This document shows positions 32,838 to 44,957 of a stretch of 64,000 bases of DNA, one piece after another. This stretch comes from Onchidella celtica. Lineage: Eukaryota > Mollusca > Gastropoda > Systellommatophora > Onchidiidae. A model generated the notes under the pieces. It saw only the letters and a program-made list of their open reading frames with translations, did not search any database and had not been told where the DNA came from. The stretch spans positions 54,655,880 through 54,719,879 of the forward strand of contig OZ007570.1 of assembly GCA_963931925.1 (NCBI GenBank). The letters are read 5' to 3'. The translations under genes and the position numbers were made by a program. Position 1 is the first letter of the stretch; each line of letters begins with the position of its first letter.

Positions 32838-35800
32838 GTATTTCATCGGGTATCTGCCATATTGTTGTATGTGCATTTTTGTCTTTTCCAGAAAATGAGG
32901 ATTGAAATTTGATCAACAAAAGGGCTAAAACGCATAAAACGATTAGTCACAAACATATAATAATATCTCGAAAAGTTTTTTAACCGACGGGAGTGATACT
33001 TACACAATCATAATGCCACCGCTTTCATGACAAAACCTCAAAGCCGGCACAGTGACGCATACAGCAATATGGCATCTGATGTCTTCAAATTGGTAAATGT
33101 GCTAGGTTATCATAACTAGCCGAACCGAGCAAGATAATTCTTGCAAATTCTCTCCAAACCCCAAACTGTATTTCTAGGTTTGGCTCACACTAAGAACGGC
33201 ACTTGGATTTGGTACAAAGACTAAAGGAACTGACTGTGACGCCATAATTCCTTGCAGAATACCCAGGTGTGATATAGCTGATTTTCGCCCCGCAATATGC
33301 AAAGAGAATCTAAGAACGAAACTTTTGATCATGCTCTTTGAGTTTATACGACGAAAATGCATGCCTTTTCTTGCAGCAAAACAAAACAAAACCTGAAACA
33401 GGTTATATTAAAGATTGAATTTTTGTCCCAACTGAATGTGTCCACGTAATTTTCGTAAAAAAAGTGAGGCAGTGGACAAAATTTCATAATTTTTGGTCAG
33501 ACAGTCAAGAAGTTTTAGGTGCTTACATATTCACCCTCTAACTAGATTATAGCATGAGAAATCTGCACATTATTTCATGCTACGCTACCAAAATCGTTGA
33601 AGATCCCCAAATGATATCATCAGTCATCAATAATAATATATATATTTCAGGACTTACCGATGTTTGGCGTCAGTTACTACTAAAGAGCAAACAGGCTAAG
33701 CTTCAACATTTTTATACAGATTACAACTGACACTCAGATCATAACGCGGCCATTGATAAATACCGATACTCCGGTGTCTGTTTTTCAATAATATATTTAT
33801 TTTTCCGATTCATTTCGGTTTCGCGTATTCGCGACCCTAGTTTTTGTTAGTTCTATCTCCATTCTCTAAAACACTGGAGCTCCTTTTAGCATGTAGAAGA
33901 GGTATCAAAAACGCATTATTTTGACTTCTGTTTAAAATGCAATGTGGCACTCATCAAGCTCTTTCACAGTTCCGATTTATTCTAATTCCTTATTACGAAG
34001 AATGAAGTAGCAAACGTTTACCGTCTAATTTCTCAATGGTGCAAAAGGTGAAGTTGGAGCAAATAAGAACTAATGTGTGTTCTCCCTGGACGGGAAAACG
34101 ATCAGTTTGGGGGGGGGGGTAATTAGGCATTTTAGATATATATAATACCACAATAATCCCCGTACAACAGGCCAAGATGTTGTGCAATCATTTCAGCTGC
34201 TACTGACTGATGGAGAAGATTTTTTCCTGAACGCCAGGAAAAGCAGGACGGGTGCAGTTGTACTGGTACCAGAGGAAGGAACAGCTTCCTGGAGACTGAT
34301 CAAACCTTATGTTCAAGGTGCTGTTTCTTCCCACACCTTCCGGCTGTCGTGTGATAGAGCGGCTGATCTGACAATAGCTATAACAGTTTCGAGGCTTCGC
34401 ACGGAGTGAGTTTTTGAGTTGTTAAGCTGTGTTTTCATGTGTAGGGAAACAGAAACGGCAAAAAAAATTTTTCCATCAAAGTCGTACAAAGAAAGAATGC
34501 TTCCATGCGTACAGAAATGGTGTTTCCTTACACGTGAAAAACATTCCCTTTCTTTCACTATTAATGGAATTTTACCGTTTCCGTTTCCGCAAACATGAAA
34601 ACACAGCTTTAAAAGGAAGACATAGATAACGGTCTCATTGTGCAAAGAAAAAGTAAGACGATAGACAGATTTAGCAGAACGATAGAACAGAAAGAGATCC
34701 CGCCGGACACGCTCGTCAACCTCTCACTAGGCAGTCGTCAGTGGGCACTTCTAGTAGGGTCTCCTCTTTCGTTCTGTTCTGTTACATTCTGTGTATCGTC
34801 TTGCCCTTTTCCTAGAACAATTTGACTGTTATCGTGCCAACGTGCTTTTTCTAAACTCAAATTCAAACCCAAAACTCGAACCTCCCACTGGGAAGCGAGT
34901 CATCTCCTCTTCCATTTTAGAAAAGCAGGGTGTCTCCAGTGGGTGGGTGGGGCGAGGGTGTAAGATTTACGTTCCGCAGGGAAGCTGCAAGAAACGGCGT
35001 GTTCAGACATCTTCACACACAGTGGTGCAGTGTCCTTGCGTTAGCTTGGCGTAACACCCAACAGAGTGATAGTCTGATCCTCCCTAAAACACCACAGATA
35101 GCATAGATGTCACTTGATACTGACAGTTTTAAAAACCACAAAAGAACAACGAACAAACAACCTATCGGATCACAGAAAGGCTTGGCACCTAGTTGAATTA
35201 AAGACTGTTGTTACAAGTACGTACGTCCCATAAGTTTTTTTTTTGCGCTAATGGTGACGCTAGAGCTAGAGGGCTCCTCCCGAAATCCTTCCGAAATACT
35301 CCTAATAACGGCCTTAATTAATTATTCTTTCACGTTTTCTTTTTGTTTTCCTTGGGGTGCGTACATACTTATAACAACAGCTTAAATTAAAATGGTAACC
35401 CGAAAATGTATTTCGCCATTTCCAACAATAGGAACTTTCCTCTCCCCCCCCCCGCCCCCCAAAAAAAACAACAACAACACAAAACCAAAACCAAAACAAA
35501 CCAATAAATTTCAAATGTAATTAAAAAATAGGTAAGTCGCCAGTTCCTCAGAGTACTCTTTTTTTTCCCAGGGAACACCAGCCATTTTTGGATGAATTAG
35601 AGAATAGCAATGAGCAGATATTTGTGGACTCTTCGGTACAAGCGGGCGATACCTTACATGTGTTCACCACCTCTGGTAGTACAGGCTATTCCAAGCTGGC
35701 ACCACGTACTCATACCGAGGTTACCCTTATCTGGGGCGAATTGATGGACGAGTTTGTCCGGTCACAAAAAGGAGACTTCAGAGGTCCGCATGTTTACTAC

Positions 35801-38800
35801 AACGACCGGCCTCTGGGTGAGCGATTAATGTAATAGTAGAAAACAAGATTTTGGGGGAAACCCAGGTACTTGAATGTAGGTCAATCATCAAATAGAGTGG
35901 AGAGTGGAGAAGGTGAGGCAAACAACTGGCAATGAATAAAGCTCAGACTACTCATATCAACTGACTGGTACGAAATGCAATGTTTGTCTCACTTAAGAGT
36001 CAAAGTTAAGATCACAGAATTTGGAATTTTTGGTAAAATTGGTGAAGCCTATTCTTTCTGTTGGCATGCTGGGGAAATGGTTGATTGGTGTTAGTATTTT
36101 TTTTAATACCCCCCCCCCGCCACACACACACACACACACTCTCTCTCTTTCCCATCTCTCTCTCTCTCTCAATAGCCCCCCCCCCCTCCCTCTCCTTCCT
36201 TCCTCTTTCTCTTCTAGCTCTCTCTCTCACACACACACTCAAACACATCCCCACAATAAGACTTTTCGTTTTTCTTAGAGGCAATTAACTGCCAAACCGA
36301 AAATTGTAAAAGCATTTTCTGCTGTGCAAACATGTCTTTGTAACTGACATGGAAGCTTACACGACGTTTGACCCCCCAACACGCCTACTGGCCCTGCACT
36401 GTGGCGACGGCGTGTCTGCTCCAGTTGTAACCTGGCTGCAATGACATAAAAACAAATTTCCTAAAGGGGATTAAAGAAGTATTCAGAATACGAAAAACAA
36501 CAACAACAAAAAACCCCACTAAACCAAAAAACTATTACAAAATGTTTGTAGGACGGTACTTCTGTGAAAGGTAACATTTTTGCCATAGTGACAATAAAAT
36601 TAGCCTCCAGGTCTAGCTTATGTCAATGTGTTTTAAAAGAATTTGTAAAGGCTTTCGAGCCTTGCAGCCAAAATACTAACAAAACGACTTGTGTAAACAA
36701 CTTATGGCCAGTTTCCGAAAAAGGCTATTATGGCCAAGTCGTCAACCAAACGTTCACTGCAGGATATTAGTTAAATCTAATAATGGTCCCAGCCCCAAGC
36801 CTAAAATTTTCCACACACAAAAAAATTAGAATAATACAATAATATGCAAACAAAAATCCTATCTGGCCATATGGCGACCTTAGTATTTGTTTGTTCTATC
36901 TCCATTTTCTGAAAACTGGACATCTTTCAATCAGATGTTTCCATTGGATACTCTTTGTCTGCAAGTTCGTCATATCTGTGAGTGCTCGTCGAACGATCCC
37001 CGCCTCCGATCTCACCGTTACCTACCACTCCATCACCAATGTCGGCTTGTACGACAGCAAGAAAGGAGAGAGAACCTTGGTCTCAGAAAACCAAACACCC
37101 AATACTAGAAAATTGCAACTGCCACAACCATTGTTTGGAAAAAATCGGACACCGACAATGCTTTTGCTATTCATCAAGAATACTTGAATCATACCTACAA
37201 CGAGCAAAGAAACTGGCTATTCAGTCATCGCATTAAACTAGAGCCATCAGGAAAAAGAAAGCAGTGTCGTTTTATGGATGAAACAGGAACAGCCGTCAGC
37301 AAACGCGTTTTTTGGTCTGAGACAGAAGAGTTTTCTCTTGGAACCGAGTTTTTGAACATGTCATTGGACAGAAAAAGGCGAAACAATGCCCTCTCTGAAC
37401 AAAAAAGGCGTTTTGTCGTATCAAACATAATCAGAGCAATGCCTATCTCTTCAGCAAGGCGTTTGTGTGATTAGGTCTGATGCGACAAAACGCCTTTTTT
37501 TCTGAAAAAAGGCGTTTTACGTTTGGGCATTGATTCGACAAAACGCCTTTTTCATCACAGTTTAATTAATTCAGCACCAATTCAAATAAAACTTTATACA
37601 AAGTTAAAAGACATCATAACGTGTCACTTCAGTCTAGAAAAATTGCATTGTGTTTGCTAGATTTAAATTTAGAGACCGCAAAACTAAATTGCGATTTTCT
37701 CGAAACAGCATATTTTGGAAAAAGGCGTTTTGTCAAATCACGTTAGTATATAGAAGAGGTAAAACAAATGCCCACTTGGACACCTTTTTAAAATGCTTGG
37801 TGGCATTTATCAAGCTGTTTCACCCTTCCGATTTCTTGCAACTACTTGTCATAATACTACAGCTGTAAACATTTAACGTCGAATTTCTCAACTGTGTAAA
37901 AGCTATAGTTGGAACAAACAAGAACTAAGATTTGCCATACGCACAAAATATCCACTCCGCAAAATATATCTCTTTCCTCATAAATTTAATGTCCAGGCTG
38001 GATTGGAGGTTACCCTATGAACACTTATACCACGGGCTGCAAGAGAGTCTTGCTAGATGCCTTCGATATAAAGGGTCAAAGACCTGCTGAGAGCATGTGG
38101 CGAGCCATTACCCAAGAGAAATGTACCGATGCTCTTATTCTTCCGCTGGATCTTGACCATCTGATCCGATATGTGAGGAAAATCGGTGGCAGTGAGTACA
38201 AACTGAAGATACTAGGAAGCGGTGGGCAGCCACTTCAAAAGGTACAATTTTTACAGCTGTTTGTTTTTTCAGTAATAACAAGGTCACATCCAGTGGCGGA
38301 CCTACATTCTGGGATCCGGTGCTTAAACTATTATGGGCCCTTCGGAGCCAGCAACGACAGGGCAGCATCCAAAATTCCCTCATTGCAAAAGTTTCTTTAT
38401 GCCCCCTTCGGGATTGGGAGCCGTGAAGCTTAAACTTCATTAGTTTCATAGTAGATCCATTACTCGTCACATCAAATCATATGTAGCACTAAAGGTGAAA
38501 TTTGGATCTAGAACTGAGACGTTCTTAATTACTACAAATGCATATAGTAACATACGAAAGAGAAATAGTCGATTTTATTAGCCCCAGGAGACCATTTGTG
38601 GTCTTCAGAATTGTTCCCTCTAAGCTCTGCGCTTGTGTAACAATTTATTATTATTTTCTTTTCTGACTCAGATATAAGATAACTATTACAAATAACTAAA
38701 TGTAATTTTATGCACATTCCTGACGGTGCAATGAACCTCTTTTTTAAATGTAAGTTTTATCGGTGACTGGCGCATTATCCGTTCTGATCAAGCTCACAAA

Positions 38801-41800
38801 TGTATACAATTGTTTGGTCCTTGTCACATTCACAGCATCTCTTAGTCAACATATCGGCCATCGCAGATAAGATCATTGTAGCATACGGGTCTACTGAGTC
38901 TTGTTTTCTTACACACGCCACTGTAAGTCCACAAGGTGAGCATGGATGCGGCTACACACTACTGCACAAAAGCCGACCAACTCCACAATACCATAACTTT
39001 GGCCTTTGTGTGTAGTTCAAAGAGTTTATAATAAACCTAGAGGTAAGACTCGGTCACGTCACATGTCCGCAAATAGAAAGCCTGGCAGCCATGTTTTCTT
39101 ACGGCAAGCGATTGCAAATACTGTGTCAAGGCCAGTGCTAACGAAAGTAGTTTTTGTCGGAAGGCCTCAGTATTTTATTCTTGTTCATTCTTCTTTAGAG
39201 ATGGCGGTTCAAATTCATCCGTACATTTTGTATTTTGTCACAATTCATAATGTTTTTTTTTTTCTTTTGGTGGGATTACATTTTTTACATTTTCGTGGTT
39301 CACCCAATCCATAAATTAAGTCTGCTCATTACTACTGTAATCCCCGTTTAAACAATCTGAAAGACCGCATTATTTTAGGCTTAGATTTGTTTACTTTAAC
39401 CGTACTGTCTAGGTCGAGGCAGGCTTGCCGTAAGTTGGCTTTACTTTAGCCGTACTGTCTAGGTCGAGGCAGGTTTGTCGTAAGTTGGCCGCCATCTTTA
39501 CTTCACCGACCGACGACGCCACGCGGAGACTTGCGTAGCGCTAGTCTGACCTCTAGCTATATATAACCTCTTTGGTGCAGTTACATCGCGATCTTAGTTC
39601 TTGTTTGTTCTAACTCCACTTTTGGCACAACTGAGAAAGTCGACTTCACACGTTTGAGACTTTATTACGGATTTAGAATAAATCGGAACTGTACAAGTGC
39701 CACAACGCATTGTGAACAGATGTCAAAGTGTGCAGTTGTGATAGCTTTCTACATACTAAAAGATCTCCAATTTTTCAGGAAGTGGAGATATAACAAACAA
39801 GAACTAAGGTCGCGATATGCTGCTCCATAAGGCCGACCAACTCCACAATAATCTTAAATTTGTCCTTTGTCTGTGTGCGTTTTGGTTTGGTTTTAAGGTC
39901 ACGCGGGCTATCCCGTGTGTGCGTGTGTGTAGTTTTTTATATTTTTTTAAATAGAAATTTACGATTTCACCTCGTACGTCTAAACTGGGCGTTGTCCTAC
40001 TTTTGTGAGAAGTTTCATATCCAGTCCATAGTCACAAGTATGGATATATCAATCAGAAAATAAAAGGTCTAGGCATTTGCTAAGGGTCAAAGTCTTTGAC
40101 TTCTCAGAATTCAAAACTGCTTTGGGCGTGGGGTAGGATGAGGAATCCACTTGTCTTTAGAACTGACCGATCAATCATAACACTTCACCACAAGCCTTTT
40201 TAATTACACCATTTTAGTTCTTCGCCTTTTCTTTCAGACCCCAATGGTTAAGGTCACAATGCCGTTCAGGCGTTTCAAATCTCCCTCTGTGTTCAGGTTA
40301 TTTTTCGTAGTTTCCTTTGGAACCTTTTATTAACCCAGACATATATTCACTTATCCAACACAATAATTCTGATTCTTGCAAAACTGATTTAAAATGGCCA
40401 AATGAATGCAGAAATATAAATATTCATCACGTAAAAACATTTATTTTCTTGATAAATTAAGAAATATTCCAGTTCTAGAACATGGGGCTCTGTTGGCGTA
40501 TTTCCGATAGGAAATGATGGATACTACAATGTTAAAATAAATATAAAGTAAATTAATGTAAACAAATTTGCTTGTAGGAAAACAAGAGAGCCATGCAAAA
40601 TAGTTTTAACCATTATTTTGAGTCGTGTCTGTTTACGCAGATTACGAGGATTTCATGTGTGGGAAACCAGCTGAGGGCGTTACCCTGAAAATTGTTGATG
40701 GAAATAACGAAGAATGCAAGCCTGGGGAAATAGGTCTGATACTGGCAAAAGGTGAACTGATGTACATTTAATTCACATAAATAGTCGTAATATGAATAGG
40801 CAACGTCGACTTGGATCAACATTCCTAATATAAATTATGGTTAGGAAATGTGTTAAAAACATAATAGTTAATATTCGGCGCAAAAAGCATGCTCCATGGG
40901 CATCTTATTATAATCTCTGATTCGACTGTTTGTTTTTTTTTTTTTTACCTGGCAAAATTACACTTTGCCTACGGCACTAGTGGACATCATAGAATTAACA
41001 GAGTGAAATATATTTGTGTCAGAGGACACCGTCTGTTAAATGAATAAATAAAATAAAACATGCTTTCCGAAACGTCAGTTTCATACACAAGTGACAGTAC
41101 ATTTTTTTTTTCAAATGTGACCATCTTCAGGAACGATGGAAAGATGTGTAATACTTGTTTGTACATAATAATGATAATTGTAGATAGCGTTTATATAGCG
41201 CTTTATCTTCATCCTGCCAACAAGCAGGTTCTAAGCGCTTTGCAACATGTATATCATTTCAATCACACACAAAATACACAGGCATACTCAGGGAAAAAAA
41301 TAAAACTGGATGGACTTTCAGAGTGTAAAAAGATGTCTCTTCAGCTGATGTTTAAAAGTCATACAATATTCAGTCTCTCTAAAAGTATAGCTGAAAAAAG
41401 CACGCTGCTTTTTTTCTTTGGGATTTGCTTGCTATACAGCGGCTTCTAAAATCAACCTGTTTATGAAATATTCCAAGAAAAATTACATACCTTTACGTGT
41501 TGTATGCGCAGTTGATTTCTTTTCCCAAACACTTTCCGGTCACTTCAAATGAACATTTCTTGGCTCTCGGTGTGGGTCATTCAGCTGAAATGACTCCGCA
41601 TCTAGCTGAAATCAAATCTGATACGAATTTAAATCGTATTCAAACTAACATAACGTGCAGACCTATAAATACTTGTAGTTCTGATAAATTTTGTTTAGCG
41701 AGGTAATAAGCTCTCTTATTAGACCGATGGTGACTCATCTCTAGAGGCATTTTTTTTTTCAATGAAAGTTGTTAAAATTATGATCTAGTGTCGGTATTTA

Positions 41801-43888
41801 TTCTATATCAAAGTAACATTGATTAAATATTCCCATTTTAATTTAATACATGTACAATATTTTTTTTATAGTCAAATTAATTTTCCTACAATTTTGTAAT
41901 TTTTACGTTCTCACAGCGGCACAGATTTTTCACGGTTACTTCAACCGTTTAGAAGACCCTGACCCAAATAATGCGAAGGCATTCACCGAAGACGGTTGGC
42001 ACATTACAGAGGACATGGGTTACTTTGATGAAAACGGAAGGCTCTTTGTTCTGGGGCGAGACAAGGACACCATCATGTTTGGTTCATCGGTTGTCTACCC
42101 TGGGTGGCTGGAAAGACGGGTCATTGAACATCCAGATATTGCAAAAGCTGTTGTTGTTCCTGCAAGTCCTCTTTTTTTTTCTTCAGCAATAAAGATATTA
42201 AGTATAATGATTCCTCGTTAACACCCTCATCCTCATCTTGCAAAATGCACGGTACTGTAGCCATGTAGCAGTTATTTTGAATATGAGGTTTTCAGTTTTT
42301 GGTTGTGTTCCTGCATTATTTCTTACGCGAAGCTTTGTTACATGCAACTGTTTCTTTCTGCCACATTTTGACTAAATAAATGTACGGAACATATTTTGTT
42401 AGCGCAACTTTGATGGCCTATTAAACATTAATTGTTATTATGATAATTATCATTTTTTGTAATTTTTTTTTCTAGGTATCAGATCATGTTCTGTTCCACA
42501 ATATCTGCGCCTGTGTAGTGCCAGTCGACGGACGCAGTCTCACTGAGGAAAACCTGAAAGAGTTCTGTGAAAAAATGTTCATCACCGACACTGATAGTGA
42601 AGGCGTTCCAATGCCTAAATTTTTCTTGGTATAATTATTGCTTTGTTATACCTGTGACTCTGAATGACGTAGATGGTGGGGCCAGAGAGTCTGTATTATA
42701 GAGAAATTCACTCCTGCCAAATCACAAAACTAGGTCGCAGCGGTAACAAGAATTGGAAGGGGCCGTCTTCACAAAGGCGGCGTGTGTATCTATTTACCGT
42801 GGTTTGTTCATATCTTGGGGTTGACTGAGACTATTTTAGAGCCCTTTGTAAGCTCTTACTCCCCTTGAACTGTACAGACGGGGATTGTTTACCGCTGCGA
42901 CCTACTTTCCTCTCTACGCTAACAATTGGCTTTGGGGACGCTCTCAAGTCTAGCGATGCCAATCGACCGAAAGCAATTTCTCTCCATATCTAATTACATA
43001 CTCTCTGGTGGGACGAAAATCCTAGCTCGTCGCTAAATGAAGTTTCGTCACTCACCCCACAAGGAAAGTCTACATGTGGTTTAAATGTGTTCGTTGTGAT
43101 CACCTTGAAAGAAGCATAAAACATTGTCATTTCCATACGTGCATGCGTGCACATTTCTTATAAAAAACTTTTTTTTTTTTTATGTATGGATATTTTATTA
43201 TATATTTTTGTAAGCATCCTCTTGTTCCGTACTCCAAAGAACTTCAATTTTTTTTTTTTTTGGCGTTTGCCTGCAAAAACCGTTCTTTCCGTCGTGTAAA
43301 CAAATCAAATAATTATTCAGTATCTTTGCATGATTTTCTCATAAAATTAAAAGACAATTTACACAAAGATATGCAGCGTTTGAAGTGACAACACAGGTTA
43401 TTTGTCACTGAGGTCTATATTGGAATGTGCATGTAAAAAAAAAAAAAAAAGACAACAGATTTTCCCTCGAGCGTGAGTTACGGAATGAAACACAAGTTAC
43501 AACTTTGGTTCCACGGCCTAAGGGTATTAAATTTTCGAACAATATCATAAGTACAAATAGTACAAAAACTTCTTTCTATCCAGTACTTCCCAGGAAGCTA
43601 CTAATGACCACACTCTCATTTATTTATTTGCGGAATGTATTGTACTATTAGGACTTACTGTATAGATTTTCATTACACGTTAGTAACGTAGTTCTTTGCA
43701 AAATACTTTTTTTTATAATGTGGCTACATGTCAACATTGTGCCATGCCTTATTTTCACATCATAGATTCTCACTCTGTCATTTCAGATCCTGAAAGACTT
43801 TCCCCAGACCGTCACAGGCAAACCAGACAAACAAAAACTTCGTGCTATGGCTGAGGAAAAATTTGGTTACAAAGAAAACGGCTGCTGA
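32544..43888 (+). CDS. Acyl-CoA synthetase-like gene, copy 2, complete, 9 exons
   Basis: Exons 32544-32837, 34197-34405, 35572-35816, 37997-38241, 38836-38935, 40641-40751, 41917-42161, 42476-42628 and 43787-43888 match copy 1 exon for exon in length and phase and give 567 codons plus TGA. The protein is very similar to copy 1, with scattered substitutions (for example HTEVTLIWGEL for HTQAIFVWGEL after the P-loop, and SKLAP for SKLVP). The P-loop Lys, YGSTE, TED, GRDKD and TGKPDK are all kept. No stop or frameshift is seen, so it is probably functional. It is the most compact copy because no full LTR element sits in it. It has its own insertions in introns 3, 5, 6 and 8. Intron 7 has a GC donor like copy 1. 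It lies 5.8 kb downstream of copy 1 in the same orientation. Confidence 0.9.
33829..34075 (+). repeat. MITE M1, intron 1 of copy 2
   Basis: In the same place as the intron 1 copies of genes 1 and 3, so it predates the gene duplications. Confidence 0.65.
34197..34405 (+). CDS. ACS copy 2 exon 2
   Basis: 209 nt, TTTCAG|CTGCTA to ACGGA|GTGAGT. The junction codon becomes GA/G (Glu) where copy 1 has Gly. Confidence 0.88.
34428..34617. repeat. Fold-back hairpin, intron 2 of copy 2
   Basis: Same arms as the copy 1 hairpin: AAGCTGTGTTTTCATGTG and its inverse CATGAAAACACAGCTTT. Confidence 0.7.
35572..35816 (+). CDS. ACS copy 2 exon 3 (P-loop)
   Basis: 245 nt, CCCAG|GGAACA to CTGG|GTGAGC. Contains TSGSTGYSKLAPRTH. 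Confidence 0.92.
36105..36245 (+). repeat. Polypyrimidine and CA tract, intron 3 of copy 2
   Basis: Poly-C, (CA)n and (CT)n runs at the position shared with copies 1 and 3. Confidence 0.85.
36870..37940 (+). repeat. MITE M1, intron 3 of copy 2, split by a 0.8-kb insertion
   Basis: Left part 36870-36929, right part 37744-37940. The break relative to the other copies defines the insertion at about 36930-37743. Confidence 0.65.
36930..37743 (+). other. Copy-2-specific insertion with coding-like sequence and GGCGTTTTG repeats
   Basis: An approximately 814-bp segment absent from the M1 copies in the other genes. The first 500 bp read like coding sequence in two frames that follow each other: 36970-37130 (about SARRTIPASDLTVTYHSITN) and 37150-37473 (about DNAFAIHQEYLNHTYNEQ). 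They would join by a 1-nt shift at the A-run near 37140. The last 370 bp hold at least six copies of GGCGTTTTG-like words on both strands. I do not recognise the protein. It may be a captured gene piece in a transposon or a processed fragment. No clear target duplication. Confidence 0.5.
37997..38241 (+). CDS. ACS copy 2 exon 4
   Basis: 245 nt, GTCCAG|GCTGGA to AAAAG|GTACAA. Encodes WIGGYPMNTYTTG onward. Confidence 0.9.
38836..38935 (+). CDS. ACS copy 2 exon 5 (YGSTE)
   Basis: 100 nt, TTCACAG|CATCTC to CACAAG|GTGAGC. Encodes IIVAYGSTESC. Confidence 0.9.
39016..39575. mobile_element. Inverted-repeat DNA element, intron 5 of copy 2
   Basis: Left end CAAAGAGTTTATAATAAACC, right end the imperfect inverse (CTAGCTATATATAACCTCTT). 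Absent from copies 1 and 3. The flanks TGTAG and TGCAG may be a 5-bp target duplication with one mismatch. Confidence 0.6.
39393..39489 (+). repeat. 49-bp tandem duplication within the 39016-39575 element
   Basis: TACTTTAACCGTACTGTCTA and the following GGTCGAGGCAGG...GTAAGTTGGC occur twice in a row. Confidence 0.85.
39584..39818 (-). repeat. MITE M1, intron 5 of copy 2
   Basis: ATCGCGATCTTAGTTCTTG to CAAGAACTAAGGTCGCGAT: the best-preserved palindromic ends in the window. Confidence 0.75.
40641..40751 (+). CDS. ACS copy 2 exon 6
   Basis: 111 nt, TACGCAG|ATTACG to AAAAG|GTGAAC. Encodes DYEDFMCGKPAEG onward. Confidence 0.9.
41167..41378 (+). repeat. SINE-tail-like insertion, intron 6 of copy 2
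   Basis: Contains TTTATATAGCGCTTTATC and AGGTTCTAAGCGCTTTGCAA, words common in invertebrate and vertebrate SINE tails. Absent from copies 1 and 3, where GTACATAT runs directly into TAAAAGT. Confidence 0.55.
41917..42161 (+). CDS. ACS copy 2 exon 7 (A7/A8, GC donor)
   Basis: 245 nt, CTCACAG|CGGCAC to CCT|GCAAGT. Same TED, GRDKD and YPGWLE motifs as copy 1, and again a GC donor. Confidence 0.9.
42476..42628 (+). CDS. ACS copy 2 exon 8
   Basis: 153 nt, TTCTAG|GTATCA to TTCTTG|GTATAA. Encodes VSDHVLFHNICACVV onward. Confidence 0.9.
42682..43008. mobile_element. Nested inverted-repeat MITE, intron 8 of copy 2
   Basis: Outer ends CCAGAGAGTCTGTATTATAG and the inverse type TAATTACATACTCTCTGG. An inner pair TAGGTCGCAGCGGTAA / TTACCGCTGCGACCTA lies at about 42731 and 42890. 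Not present in copy 1. Confidence 0.65.
43787..43888 (+). CDS. ACS copy 2 exon 9 (A10 lysine, stop)
   Basis: 102 nt, ATTTCAG|ATCCTG to TGA. Encodes ILKDFPQTVTGKPDKQ and ends KENGC. Confidence 0.9.
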   Translation: MLKDFPQTVTGKPDKQKLRAMAEEKFGYKENGC

Positions 43889-44570
43889 AGATCTCAAGTA
43901 TCCCCGCTATATAAATGCCATCCATTATTATTATTATTATCCTGAGAGTGCTCTTTCGTAATATTTTTGATTAAACAGAGACAGTTGAAGATCTTTGTTT
44001 CTCGAAAGCTGTTGGTTCTCTATTCTTGATTCTCAATCGTTTTCTTGATGATGTTCTTGATCATGATCCTGTGTCTCAGTCTAAAGGGGGTATCATACTA
44101 AGCCCGAAACGCCACAGTCAGTTGCTGCCAGCAAAATGTACACCCAACAAAAAATAGTGACTGTGACTGACCGATCTAAGTATGTGTCGTTTCCGAGGTT
44201 AGTATGGCGCCCCCCCTCCCCCCCCCCCCCGCTAAGGCTGTTGGCTCTCTTTCCTTGATTCTCTATCTGGTTCTTGATTGTGTTCTTGATCTTGTTCTTG
44301 GTGTTGTTATTGCATTGATGTTGTTCTCAGTCTTGTTCTAGGTCTTGATTATGGCTTTGTCCTGTCCCCGTGCCTTCTGTCTTGTCCTGCGGTGGGAGGC
44401 AACAAGTAGAAGGAAACAAAGGAGGAAGGCGAAGTGAGTGAGGAAAGTGGACAGTATCCAAGGGAAGCTAGAATTAAACAGAATCACAGTTCAGTAAAAA
44501 AAACAACAACCCACAACAGAACAAAAAAGTCTAAAAATCAGCCTCAATCCCCCATGTCTACCTTTCACGG
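43889..44570. other. 3' flank of ACS copy 2; GTTCTTGAT low-complexity repeats
   Basis: ATTATT run, then repeated TTCTTGAT and TGTTCTTG words, as also near 28040-28140. No gene seen. Confidence 0.6.
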
Positions 44571-44957
44571 GGACACGGTGGTCTAGAGTCAAGGTGCTCG
44601 CTTCTCAGGCCGAAGGTACCTAGTTCGATCCCCGGTCGGTGCAGGAATGTTGGAATTTTTTTTCTGGGGAAAAAATTCCTGTCAGTGATCCTATTGTAGG
44701 TAGGATCGAGCACCTAGTCTTCTAGGATAAGGACAAAAACTCGGAGTGCCCCTGTGCACGTTGCGCACGTTAAAGATACCTTTGCAGTTAAAAGACGAGA
44801 AGAGCAGGCCGAACAAGGCCTCTGCCCGGGCAAAAATTCTAAAAAACGAATCCCTACCACAAGAACACGCAGAAACAAAAACAAGAAGATTAAAGACAAG
44901 AAAAGTGAGGTGCAAATGCCAAAGGCAGCGAACCTCCTAAAATAAAGACCTAAACAC
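44571..44957 (+). mobile_element. tRNA-derived SINE
   Basis: The head has a pol III A-box-like TGGTCTAGAGT (44579) and a B box AGTTCGATCCC (44622-44632). It is followed by a body with GATAAGGACAAAAACTCGGAG and GCGCACGTTAAAGATACC, a tail type common in invertebrate SINEs. A 5'-truncated relative lies at 1110-1335 on the other strand. Confidence 0.75.
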
